A stretch of 64,000 nucleotides of DNA. Origin: Marasmius tenuissimus (Eukaryota > Basidiomycota > Agaricomycetes > Agaricales > Marasmiaceae). Each line of letters opens with the position of its first letter. The first letter of the stretch is position 1. Under the pieces are notes generated by a model that was given only the letters and a program-made list of their open reading frames with translations, ran no database searches and was not told the DNA's origin. The stretch lies in assembly GCA_029532415.1 (NCBI GenBank), contig JAQOTA010000059.1:558001-622000 (forward strand). Direction: 5' to 3'. The position numbers were made by a program, and so were the translations under genes. Shown one piece after another: positions 21,078 to 31,099 of this stretch.

Positions 21078-22815
21078 ATGTCCTCTCCCGGGTCAACGGA
21101 TGGGATGTCCCCTCCTGCAACGCCGACTCGAACTGGTTTCTCAACTCCAAGGCTCCCCGAGTCTTCCAACAAGATCCTTGAACTCACGGGTCCTCCAGCG
21201 GTGAAACTAGCTGAGGACATCATCGCCTTTCTCGGTAAACAGAGCATTCATCAAGTTCTCTCGGACGTGGATCGCTCCTACATCTTTCCGGACGATCAGC
21301 AAGACGAGGTTGTCTGGGGTGCTCCGACATTATTTCCTATCACGCCAGAACAGAATGCGGTCGGGAGAACGGGTTTAGGTCGCCCGACTCAATTCATGAA
21401 GCTGGCAGAGATGCACATCAATGGAGCTCGTTGCGGCTTGACTCTGACGATACATGGCCTGCAGGTCTGTCATGTCATTTCTGTCGAGCTGGGTTTTAGT
21501 AAAAACGACGTGAGCCTCTCTGCCGCTTCTACCAGTGCCTTAGCTCGTTGCTGATATTTGCTATCGAATGACCCCAGATCCGCTGCATAGAATGGGCAAC
21601 TGGCCAACGCTTTGGTACCTTTAACATTCACTCGGCGCGGAATCTTTGGCTTCGTGGGTGGTTCAAGTTTTCCAACAATGCTGACCTCGCTTACGCTTTC
21701 ATTTCTCTAGTGAGCCCGGACATGCATTTTTACATAGATCGTGGCTACTTCAAGCTGTTCCCGGAACTCCAAGTAATGAGAGCCATCCATGCATTCCTCT
21801 TGGCAGTGTCACAGGCTCACTCCGGAAAGGAGGACAATGAAGGCCTCCAAGAACATGGTCTCACCCGCGTCCAGGTAACCAACTCGTGAATTGCCCCGTC
21901 ACGTTGATCTCACTTTCCCTGCTACGATTGCTACAGGCATTTCCCCCCGGAAACTACACTTACACACCCATTCCGATTCTGGCACACAAGGAGTTCTTCA
22001 TTCCCCGACTCGGGCTCCTAGATCCTGTCAAGCCCGGCCCCTCTGAAGCCCGGACCGTTCGTGGTGTGCAATTCGATTTTGTACCTATGCCGCATCCTCT
22101 CCCATACGTGAGTCGTCTTTCTATGTGGCACACATAGACGTGAACTAATTGATCGGCTTCGATTCAGCCCGAACGCATTGACGAGGGTGAGATATCTCAT
22201 CCACTCGGAGATCAGTTAAAACCCGAAGTGGGGAATCTCAAAGGGACTCGTACTTCCACGAAGTTGGAGAACCTACTTGATTGTGTACCAGCCATACCGT
22301 CCGTCCAACTTCCTCAGTGCCCTCTTTTGGTCGCTCTGAACGCCGGAAACTTCCTTCTCGAGTTGGAGGAGAAGTTCAATGCATTGGATTCGGACGAAGA
22401 GTTTCATCTCAAGTACTTTGTTGGGGAGGGTCTGCACCTTAGCATGGCTATGCTAGCGAGAAATATCGCGAGATTGGTGAAACAGCAGAGTGTTCCAAAA
22501 CCCAACCGGACCACGGGGTCAACCAAAGGGAAGGGAAGGAGCATGGCCAGCAGGTCGGACCTCGCCCTTAACCTCGACATGCCTCGAGAGGGTCCATCGA
22601 CTCGCTCAAGGGCTTCTTCTAGAGCTGGATTCAGTCGCACCGACAATCTCGAGGGAGGCAGCAGTTCCAGCTACCCATGGGCCGCCGACTCGGGAGGGAG
22701 AACGCTCCGGAGCCAGTCGAGCCTCAAACGACCTCCTTCACTCGCCACTCTCTCGTCCAGTCGCTCGAAGAAGAGTAAAGGAAGCGGCGATAAGGCCGGA
22801 GGCTCCTCCACTTAG
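21078..22815 (+). CDS. Conserved-looking protein of unknown function
   Basis: Four exons (21078-21509, 21578-21874, 21937-22107, 22168-22815) give 515 residues; all introns are phase 0 GT-AG. The N-terminus is Ser/Pro-rich (SSPGSTDGMSPPATPTRTG). The middle looks globular (IRCIEWATGQRFGTF, LWLRGWFKFSNNADLAYAF, DMHFYIDRGYFKLFPELQ). An extended Pro-rich segment follows (PPGNYTYTPIPILAH), then a helical stretch. The last 100 residues are low complexity, Ser/Arg/Lys-rich (KRPPSLATLSSSRSKKSKG), which suggests a nuclear or RNA-associated tail. I cannot name a family. It is not part of the duplicated array and appears only once here. The ATG at 21078 starts the longest frame consistent with the splice chain. 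Confidence 0.72.
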
Positions 22816-23046
22816 TGCGGAACAGAGTTGAGAAAGGATGAAATATGTATATAGCTAGTAACCTTATGCAAGTACTTGTATCGTTTGTAAATGACCTTAC
22901 CTATTTGTATCCGTGCTGTGTCGAGTATGAATCGACCGATAATCCAAATGCGTTGTTCTTATGGCGATCGTTCGACTCGAGTAGATTCAAATTGAATCTC
23001 GTCACATCAGTGTCGTCTCAAGCAGCAAGCTCCCCGTCCAAAATCA

Positions 23047-23415
23047 TCCCGATCCAGAGTGTTCCCATGGTCCTGGTGAGACCCCAAGTATCCCGTCGTG
23101 AGGATCAACTACTGGCAAAGAGCGGCTCGTCTCAACTTCCTCCCACTGGAGATCGACTGAAACACCCTTGGCCTCTCGTGACATAGTCAAGGTCGCCAAA
23201 AGCTGTGGGGAACGCATTGCATGAACATCCGCCGCCACCGGTGACCCCAGATCCACTCGGAGGTGTTTCAACTTCAACGATCTACCCTCTGCCTGAACGA
23301 ATTCCAGGATGAAGTCAGTATCGTCAGTCCAGCATCCGCCGCAGTCAAGTATCTTTAGCTCAGCGCATAGACCAGACTCGTTGAATGCCAAAAGTGAAGG
23401 CTGGCAACCCGATGC
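23047..23415 (-). pseudogene. F-box-like C-terminal fragment (N/O type)
   Basis: Only the last 120 residues of a paralogue remain: LKILDCGGCWTDDTDFILEF, LKLKHLRVDLGS, LREAKGV-like REAKGVSVDLQWEEVE, and the end GVSPGPWEHSGSG. It is closest to copies N and O on the right side of the window, whose ends read LREAKGVAVNLQWEEVE and SPAPWED. There is no F-box or coiled coil upstream. It is a relic showing that an N/O-type gene once stood on this side too. Confidence 0.78.
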
Positions 23416-23627
23416 GAGGGTCATGTCCCCGGATTAATACACCCGGGATGCTGGGGACAGGACGAGTCGATGGTTTTTTTGTTCATACATTTCTACATAC
23501 AGGCTTCGTCATTGATACTCAACGCATGAGGACACATGAGTATGGTTGTCGTTCCAACAAGCCAGTCAACATAGCATTCATCTTTACGATCATCCTCGTA
23601 ACCGGATGGACGGTATGGGGTGACCAG

Positions 23628-25481
23628 TCACCACTCAGAGCCTTCCCAAGGACTCGCAGTGGGTATTCCAATATGAGAGTCCTCCCGCCACCTCGTATCC
23701 GGCACAGGCTCAACCTCATTCCACTCTAAATCAACCAATATCCCATTCTCCGTTCGCAAAGACCCCAAAGTCTCAGCAAGAACCACCGAAGTCAAATCAT
23801 CCACCTCCTCCCCCCACAAATCTCCCATGTCCGCTTTGAAACGCCTCAACCTCGCTCGTCTATCCTCGTCTCGAAGAAACTCTAGAATGGAAGGTATATC
23901 GTCTCGACTACACCGCCCGCAGTCGAGCGATTCTAGCTGGGGACAAGTTATCGAACCCGGATCGTTGAGCGATGCGAGAAACTGAGAGACCCATCCGGGA
24001 GGTGGGAGTGTTCTCCCCCTTCCCGGATACGCAATTGGAGCTATCCCACCAGGCTGGAGTTTAAGCGTAGTCAACGAAGTGGTAGACTGTAGACACCGTG
24101 AAAGAGCTTTGGCAGCTAAGATATGATATCCGATTAACTGGAGGTGCGTGAGCCGGGGGGACGATCTGAGTAAGACGTCGAATGGTAAGATGTCTCCCGA
24201 GGCTGGGTCTCCCCAGTGAGAATTGCCTAGTTGGAGAGTCAGACGGAGGAGGTGGGGGGTTCTGATGCTGCCGTAGATGGGTTCCAAGGAGGGATCGAAG
24301 GGATAGGGACCTGGATGGTCAAGTTCTTCGGAGTCAGAGAAATTGGCGTAGTTGCAGAATTGACCGTCGAGTAGGAGGTTTAGGTCTCGTAAGCTGTTCC
24401 ATTGTATGGGATTGGGACTGGATGGGGTGGTTTCTGTGGGAGCGTGGGGGAGGTAACAGCGAAAGTTGAGGATGGCTAGAGAATGACATGTTTGGGCGAT
24501 TGTTTGCAGCGCTGTGATGGGAGATTCCGATGATGGGGAGCCGGGGCCTAAGGGACGTTGTAAACTGAGACTGAGCTCGGTCAACCGACCCCATTCAAGA
24601 GGAATGTGGAGAGCTCGGACGGACCCTGGATTGAAGTGGAGAGCGCGAAGCGAAGGCGCTCTACAGAGAAGGTTTGCCGCGGGTGTACGACTCGAGTGGG
24701 TGTGTATGGTTTCAGAATGGAAAGGACCCTGAAAGATCTCCGTGAATAGAGTGGATTCTCCTGTGTATACCGTCTCCAAGAGAGGAATCTCGTCTGCGGC
24801 CAATCTATTGATTGGCCATTGGTACGAGGCTCTCATAGCGAGGCCAAGTGAAAGGACCTTCCATCGACGGGAGTATTCTGCTAAAAGATCCATGAAATCG
24901 GTGCAATGGTTGGGTTCAAGATCGTTCTCTGCCAACGAATCCGGCCACCGAGGTGGTACCGCGTAAGTCGTTTCAACAGACAACGTGAGTGGTCGGGATC
25001 CCGATCTGCTCAACCAGAGCTTGATACCCTGAAGCACCGCAGCGCGCTCATCAGGGTGAGGTATTTCACTCTTGCCGGATGCAGAGGGTATTGGACGTGG
25101 AATGTTGATGTGAAGACAACTCCAAAGTCTGGGAGTATTCAACGCAATTTCCCTCCACGTTCGACAGACGGTGGTGAGTAGCAGCGGAGCTTCTCTCACT
25201 GTGCACACGGCAACATTTAAATTGGTCGCGGGCAGGCAATGAGCGAATATCTGCGCCCAGATATTCACCGGAAGTCGTCGGAAGGGTACTGCGAGTGCAC
25301 GATGGCTGTCAACGAATTGTTGGAGTTCGTGTCGTTCTGCACGGAGGCGAGCGATATCTTCATCAACCTTCCTAACTCTACCCTGGGGTTCGACGACCAG
25401 TTGACGTATCTCGTTTAGCTCTCTCGTAGATGGAATATAGTTCGTGTGTAGGACGCCGGCGAAATGAGATTCTGGAACCAT
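23628..25481 (-). CDS. F-box-like protein, paralogue G
   Basis: This intact frame of 617 residues starts MVPESHFAGVLHTNYIPS. The F-box departs from the family at otherwise fixed positions: LPVNIWAQIFAHCLP instead of DIWGEIF, followed by a normal CRTWREIALNTPRLWSCLHI. If the acidic positions contact Skp1, binding may be altered (inference). The repeat region has LESLDCGRCSRDDI, and the end is IPTASPWEGSEW. The ATG at 25481 sits one base after a CGCAG acceptor. A 5' UTR intron donor (AAA then GTGAGTCC) lies near 25550. Confidence 0.87.
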   Translation of the reverse strand: MVPESHFAGVLHTNYIPSTRELNEIRQLVVEPQGRVRKVDEDIARLRAERHELQQFVDSHRALAVPFRRLPVNIWAQIFAHCLPATNLNVAVCTVREAPLLLTTVCRTWREIALNTPRLWSCLHINIPRPIPSASGKSEIPHPDERAAVLQGIKLWLSRSGSRPLTLSVETTYAVPPRWPDSLAENDLEPNHCTDFMDLLAEYSRRWKVLSLGLAMRASYQWPINRLAADEIPLLETVYTGESTLFTEIFQGPFHSETIHTHSSRTPAANLLCRAPSLRALHFNPGSVRALHIPLEWGRLTELSLSLQRPLGPGSPSSESPITALQTIAQTCHSLAILNFRCYLPHAPTETTPSSPNPIQWNSLRDLNLLLDGQFCNYANFSDSEELDHPGPYPFDPSLEPIYGSIRTPHLLRLTLQLGNSHWGDPASGDILPFDVLLRSSPRLTHLQLIGYHILAAKALSRCLQSTTSLTTLKLQPGGIAPIAYPGRGRTLPPPGWVSQFLASLNDPGSITCPQLESLDCGRCSRDDIPSILEFLRDEDRRARLRRFKADMGDLWGEEVDDLTSVVLAETLGSLRTENGILVDLEWNEVEPVPDTRWREDSHIGIPTASPWEGSEW

Positions 25482-26078
25482 GCTGCGCAACGATTATGGA
25501 TAGCTATAATGAGCTTCATTCTCAGAGCCACGATATATTGGGACTCACTTTGATCAGCCCTTCCCAATTACAAGATACTTCGTCCAGTTCTGAGTTTCCA
25601 GGAATGTTCGCTGAACAGTTCACTGTTGTTATGCGTGGGAGCAATGCAAACTGATGAAAGCGAAGTTTGGTGATCCCGAATTGAATATCTTTCCTCGTGA
25701 CAGGGTGGGTTTAAGCCACTCAAGAATCGGTGATTGCTCTGGCATGGTGGTGCGAGAAGAACAAGTCGACCTCAAACAAATCGCTTGTGGTATTCCGTCA
25801 CCATGACTCCGGATGTCATCGGGCCGATGGATCGCGCGGCCAGTACGCACTGCGTACACCCAGGTCCCAGAGGCAGAGGCACAGATTCAGGCGAACTTTG
25901 AGCGTTGAGACGACAAAAGACCATACCTGCAAAGGCGTAGGTCACAGGGATATAGATCTGGGCAGTTGTTTTCTACAGTTTTCATTCGCACGAAAGGTTA
26001 TAGGAATCGAATCGAGGTTATACATAAATAGAGGTCTATCCGAACGACCCTATACACAGCAAGATGTACGGTATCGAC
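25482..26078. other. Intergenic between G and H
   Basis: This contains the G leader exon and 5' UTR intron. The rest is promoter and the 3' flank of H. It includes the tandem-unit text typical of the array (GGTGATCCCGAA near 25670), also seen upstream of A and B. No gene. Confidence 0.45.
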
Positions 26079-27935
26079 CTACCAATCAGTCTCCTGCCAA
26101 GCACTAACGGTAGGTAGGCCAATATACGGGTCATAGCGGTACCTAACATCGAGGAAGGGCTCAGCTTCCTTCCACTCCATCACAACTAAAATCCCATGAG
26201 CGACTCTCAATGACTCCAAAGTCCCCACAAGGCTCGCAGACGTCATGATACTGATCTGGTGCTCCTCCAACCCCCCCATATCCGCTTTGAGATACTTCAA
26301 CCTCGACAATCGACTCCCGGCTTGAACGAATCCCAGAAGTGGCGTTATGTCTTCGGTTCTACACCGGCCACAGTCGAATACCTCCAGTCGAGGACACAGA
26401 TCTAGTTCGTTCAGCGACGAAAGAAGTCTGGGTACCCAGTCAATGGGCGGAAGTATAGGTTGGTCCGGGGGTCGCTGAACCATTCCTCTGCGTCTCCGGC
26501 CTGGCGTCGTTTCAGGCTGGAGCTTCAAAGTTGTCAACGATGAAGCAGATTGCAAACAACGCGAAAGTGCCTCCACGCTCAGTATGTGGTATCCGGTGAT
26601 CTGCAGATGAGTGAGACGAGGGGACCCTTTGATAATGGCATCAAATGGCAACACGTCGTCCATGGCCGGTGCTCCCCAGGTACGCGATCCCAACTGTAAG
26701 GTCAAACGAAGGAGTTGGGGAGTGACGATGCTGCGATAGATATCTTTGACGCAAGATAGGAAAGGGAAGGGACCGGCGTAGTCGGTTCCTTCGCCCTGAT
26801 GATTGGTGTAATCGAAGAGCTGTCCGTCGAGGATCAGTCTGAATTCCCGTAGAGTGTTACACTCGACGGGGTCGGTGAAAGAAGCTAGTCCAGGGGACAT
26901 GTATGTGCGAAAGGTTAGGCTGTTCAGGGAACGACATGTCTGAGCAACCCTTTGCAGCACGACAATGGGGGAAGGCATCGAGTCGGGAGCCATGGGCTGA
27001 TACTGAAAACTCAGCTCCGTCAATTGAGACCAACCGATAGGAATCTCGAGCGTCGGCATCGATCCTTGGAGCAAGTGTAGAGAACGAAGCGATGGTACCT
27101 CAGCCATGAAATTAGCCAGAGGCGTAGGATCAGGACTGGTGGTGTGCGAGGGAGTCACGTTTGGAGGGAACCCAGCAAAATTGTAAAAGCTGGTGAATAG
27201 ACCAAAGTCCCCGGTGTGAACCGTCTCCAAGCGAGGAACGTCAGCTGCGGTCAGACGCTCGAGTGGTTCTTGGTGTGATGGTTTCACGCCAGCACCGAGC
27301 GAGAGAATCTTCCAGCGGTGAGAGTAGCCCACCAGAAGGTTCATCAGTTCCCAATGAGGATTGGGCTCAGCGACGATACCATCCTCCCCAGACAGGATAG
27401 GTGGTTGCCCCTGTGGCATGTTCTCTGCCATGTGGACAGATAGCGTGAGTGGTCGAGACCCAGATCTATCCAACCAAAGCTTGATGCCCTGGAAGATTCC
27501 TGCCTGCTGCTCAGGAGTATGAGGAATGCCCGTGGCAGACGAAGATGGGGTTGCGAAAAAGATGTGAATCGAACTCCAAAGTCTCGGAGTATTCAGCGCG
27601 ATTTTACGCCATGGTCGACAAACGGTGGTGAGCAGTAGCGGGGCCTCCTTCACCGTGCAAACGGCGACGTTCAACTGGTTCGTGGGCAGACAATGAGTAA
27701 ATATTTCACCCCAAATGTCTGCAGGGAACCGTCGAAAGGGTGCTGTTAAGGCGCGATGACCGTCGACGAACCGTTGGAGCTCGTCTCTTTCAGCCTGAAG
27801 GCGAAGGATTTCTTCGGTGAGCTTTCTAATCCTTTCTTGTGGTTCGAGTACGATATGGTGAAGCTCTTTGAGCTCTTTTGCCGAGGGAACATAGTTCGTG
27901 TGCAGAACGCTGGTGAAATGGGATTCTGGAACCAT
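26079..27935 (-). CDS. F-box-like protein, paralogue H
   Basis: This intact frame of 618 residues starts at MVPESHFTSVLHTNYVPS. The coiled coil (EPQERIRKLTEEILRLQ) precedes an F-box with FPADIWGEIFTHCLP and CRPWRKIALNTPRLWSSIHIF. The WRKIA variant (normally WREIA) is unique in the array. The repeat region has LEVFDCGRCRTEDI, and the end is LPTVSAWQETDW, in which the usual PW has become AW. The 5' UTR intron acceptor lies about 22 nt before the ATG, the largest spacing in the array; the frame is open further upstream only without an ATG. Confidence 0.87.
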   Translation of the reverse strand: MVPESHFTSVLHTNYVPSAKELKELHHIVLEPQERIRKLTEEILRLQAERDELQRFVDGHRALTAPFRRFPADIWGEIFTHCLPTNQLNVAVCTVKEAPLLLTTVCRPWRKIALNTPRLWSSIHIFFATPSSSATGIPHTPEQQAGIFQGIKLWLDRSGSRPLTLSVHMAENMPQGQPPILSGEDGIVAEPNPHWELMNLLVGYSHRWKILSLGAGVKPSHQEPLERLTAADVPRLETVHTGDFGLFTSFYNFAGFPPNVTPSHTTSPDPTPLANFMAEVPSLRSLHLLQGSMPTLEIPIGWSQLTELSFQYQPMAPDSMPSPIVVLQRVAQTCRSLNSLTFRTYMSPGLASFTDPVECNTLREFRLILDGQLFDYTNHQGEGTDYAGPFPFLSCVKDIYRSIVTPQLLRLTLQLGSRTWGAPAMDDVLPFDAIIKGSPRLTHLQITGYHILSVEALSRCLQSASSLTTLKLQPETTPGRRRRGMVQRPPDQPILPPIDWVPRLLSSLNELDLCPRLEVFDCGRCRTEDITPLLGFVQAGSRLSRLKYLKADMGGLEEHQISIMTSASLVGTLESLRVAHGILVVMEWKEAEPFLDVRYRYDPYIGLPTVSAWQETDW

Positions 27936-28423
27936 GGTTTTTTGGGGAGGGAGTTCGCTGTCAGGAACAGCTACTATGTCGCTGAGCGCTATTCTGGTAT
28001 ATAGAATCTCTACACTCACCTGAACCAGTACGTTCCGTCATCCACAACTCTTCAATGAGTTCCTCCTTTCCCCAGTGCTGTGTTGCTGCGGTGAGTCGCA
28101 CGTGGGAGCACTAGAGAATGGTCTATTATTTAATTCGGTGCCAAATTAGGATTTAGTCACCCAATGTTGAAGCTGAAGTATTGATGTAACTCCATCCACG
28201 AGAGAGTGAGGTGGCACGAATATTTTGATTGTCAATGCTCAATGCTGATGATGATTGGTTGGGCATGATGATGGTGACGGGCAGGCCATCCAAAATATAG
28301 TTTTTGTTCAGTCTGACGCTCACCCGGCCCGATGAACGTCTCCCTGCAAGGATGCCAGGCACGCTCCTCCTCGCAAATCATCGCATCCATAGTGTACATT
28401 GTGCTTTGCTGATTATTCGAAAG
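27936..28423. other. Intergenic between H and I
   Basis: This is the H leader with the intron donor at about 28018, followed by promoter and the 3' flank of I. No gene is supported. Confidence 0.45.
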
Positions 28424-30175
28424 TTAATACAAGTAGCTATCACTAGCCCACGGGGAGTTTTCGTTGGGCATCCCTTTAGCAGGATCATCAGGTTTGCTAG
28501 TCCTAGCCGCCGTCCATTCCAAGTCAACTGAAACGCCCTTCGTCTCCCGCAAAGTACTCATTCTCTCTGCCAAATCCGCAGAGCTCGTCGCCCGAGCCTC
28601 TTCTTTACCCAGATTGCCTAGATCCACTTGCAGCTGTTTCAGTGTCGACGATCTACCTCGGTGCCCCTGGGCGAACTCGAGGAGCGAGTTGATATTGTCA
28701 GGTATGCACCCGCCAAAGTCAAACGTTTCCATCTCGGGGCATGACCCGAGCTCGTTGAGAGTCGAAAGGAGCTTGGGGACCCACTCGGGAGGTGGAACCA
28801 CCACCCGCCGTCTACGTGTTGAGTGGGGCCGCCGACCTGGGTAGAACCGGGTACAAGGCCGAAGTTTGAGAGTTTTCAACGATGGGGTGAACTGTAAACA
28901 CCGTGAGAGGGCTTCTGCGTCTAGGGCGTTATACCCTAGGATATGGAGATACGTGAGGCGAGGTGAACTGGTGATGAAGCCTTGGAGCGGAACGAGATTT
29001 ACTACTGGGTGAGAACTGAATTGGCCGAATTGGAGGAATAGGCGGTGGAGGTGTGGGGTGATGATGCTGTCGAAGGTGCCTGGATGGAATGTAGGGCCTG
29101 TATCGTGGCTTAGGGTGTAATAGCCTTCAAGCTGGAGGTTCAATTCGTGGAGGCTGGGCCAATCAACAGGGTCTTCTGTAAGAGGGAGCAGGGCGGCGGC
29201 GGCACCATCTTCATGTGAAGAATAGTAATACGACTGGATGGTGAGGGTACGTAGACATCGACAGGATGTTGCAATCTGACGCAACGCTGTGCTGGGTGGG
29301 ATCGATAAGCTCACAGTGAGCTGGGTCAACAGGCGAGAGTTGGAGGCAATGTCGACCGCCAAGTTGCACCCAGGCTGTGAATGGAAAGATCGGAGTGAGG
29401 GCAGTTGAGGGAGAAGGTTGGCGAGAGAAGAGGGGGTTTCGTAGGACGAGGCAGGGGGAGTTGAAGGAGCGGCCTTTACCAGCAAACTCTTCCCAATATA
29501 GACAGTCTCCAAGAGAGGCAGATCCGTGCTCGTTAACCGTTCAAGCGGCCGAAGATGCGATGATCTCACGCCAGAATCGAGTGACAGTGATCTCCAGCGG
29601 TGAGAGTAGCGCGACAAAAGGTCCATCAGCGCCGTGTAAGGGGTTGAGTCGAAGTCGGTCACTGCAGGTGAGTTCGAAGGGGTGTGGTCCGACATTGAGA
29701 CAGAAAGCGTCAGTGGTCGAGATCCAGACCTTGTCAACCACAGCTCTATCCCCTCCAACCGGGCTGGAAACGTAGGATTAGGATTGATCCCAGGGACGTG
29801 TATATGGAGAGCGCTCCAGAGTCTCGGAGTGCTCAGAGAGATTTCTCTCCATGCTCGGCAGACGGTAGTCAGCAGCAGGGGGTGCTCCTGTGTCGTGCAC
29901 AAAGCGACGTTGAGCTTGTTCGTGGGCAGACAGTAAACGAATATCTCGCCCCAGATATCCGCGGGAAGTCGTCGGAAAGGTGCTCGAAGCGCGCTGTGAT
30001 CGTCGACAAATTGCTGTAGTTCATCTCGTTCGACCTGAAGGCGATGGATTTCTTCATCAAGGCCTTTGATCCTCTCTTTTGGTTCGAGTACGAGATCTTG
30101 TATTTCTCCGAGCTCTTTCGCTGACGGAACGTAGTTTGTGTGTAAAACGCCTGCAAAGTGGGATTTCGGGACCAT
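28424..30175 (-). CDS. F-box-like protein, paralogue I
   Basis: This intact frame of 583 residues starts MVPKSHFAGVLHTNYVPS. It is the first of five closely related copies (I-M) that share VPKSH/VLKSH-type starts, a coiled coil with RLQVERDELQQFVDDH, and a common tail. The F-box reads LPADIWGEIFVYCLP and CRAWREISLSTPRLWSALHI. The motif that is LDCGRC in A-C is METFDFGGCIPDNI here. The end is GMPNENSPWASDSYLY. The 5' UTR intron acceptor TTTCAG lies 7 nt before the ATG. Confidence 0.87.
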   Translation of the reverse strand: MVPKSHFAGVLHTNYVPSAKELGEIQDLVLEPKERIKGLDEEIHRLQVERDELQQFVDDHSALRAPFRRLPADIWGEIFVYCLPTNKLNVALCTTQEHPLLLTTVCRAWREISLSTPRLWSALHIHVPGINPNPTFPARLEGIELWLTRSGSRPLTLSVSMSDHTPSNSPAVTDFDSTPYTALMDLLSRYSHRWRSLSLDSGVRSSHLRPLERLTSTDLPLLETVYIGKSLLVKAAPSTPPASSYETPSSLANLLPQLPSLRSFHSQPGCNLAVDIASNSRLLTQLTVSLSIPPSTALRQIATSCRCLRTLTIQSYYYSSHEDGAAAALLPLTEDPVDWPSLHELNLQLEGYYTLSHDTGPTFHPGTFDSIITPHLHRLFLQFGQFSSHPVVNLVPLQGFITSSPRLTYLHILGYNALDAEALSRCLQFTPSLKTLKLRPCTRFYPGRRPHSTRRRRVVVPPPEWVPKLLSTLNELGSCPEMETFDFGGCIPDNINSLLEFAQGHRGRSSTLKQLQVDLGNLGKEEARATSSADLAERMSTLRETKGVSVDLEWTAARTSKPDDPAKGMPNENSPWASDSYLY

Positions 30176-31099
30176 GATTTCACTGAAATAACTGTCGTGT
30201 TGAGTTTCATGCCTGAAAGTCGAGCATAGGCGAAACTCACCACAATCCGTGCCCAAGAAATCAACACAATCTTTCAACTACTTCTTCCTACGATAGCCTC
30301 AAATGCTGAATCGTTTGCTGTGCAGATATGTGCGAACTGGGCAGAGAGTTACAATGATGCCATCTCACTGATTCCTCGTCGGTGACCGCACATACCTCGC
30401 GCCGCTGTACTCCCGAGCTTGAGCTTGAATGCCTATACGAGGTTGCTGCCCATTAATAACCACGTTGAGTTTCATGCTAGAAAATATAATACCGCAACTC
30501 ACCCTGGCTGATCCCTCCCTTCAAAAGCAACTCTCGTCCAGTGTCTTGGCGTCTTCCATTTCTGTAGTATCGATCCAAGCCCAGGTATAGTATTGTGACC
30601 CGTGCGTGGGAGCAAGAATAGCATTTAGATATCCCAAAATCGGGTTTTGACCGTTCAATGTTGACGAGAAGGTGTACCTTCTCTGTATTGAAGACGGTGA
30701 GATGAAGCCAGCCGAGTGCAATAAATTGGTTCAAGAATCGGCATGGTGGTAGTACGAGAAGAACAAGGTCAAGCGGAGGGGGAAAATACGCTCACGGCTA
30801 CAACGACCGTTCGGGCGGCACCGGCCGTTGCGGCATGCGCCGTCGGACGAGCGTAGTGAGCCAAATTTATTACTTATCACTTATCGGAGCTCAAGCGCTC
30901 ACGCTCAACCATGAACTTGCTCTCGACTTGCTCTTGCACGCAACCCTCGCAAAGATGATTGGGCGCGCCCGTCTTGCACTCGTCACGGATTTCTAGAGCT
31001 AAGTAGTACTCCAAATATACAACTATGAACTCAAAGGGCTAATTGGAATCGTTATCACTCGCCCATGGAGAGGTCTTCGATGGACATCCCTTAGAAGGA
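30176..31099. other. Long leader/promoter of I and 3' flank of J
   Basis: The I leader carries two splice-like blocks on the minus strand: the 5' UTR intron with donor GTGAGTTT near 30240, and a farther one near 30375-30428. In the farther block the sequence before and after a GTATGTG donor resembles the exon 3/intron 3 boundary of family U. The stretch near 30780-30850 (tacggcgacc-like text) recurs upstream of K and L, so the promoter is part of the duplicated unit. Confidence 0.45.
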
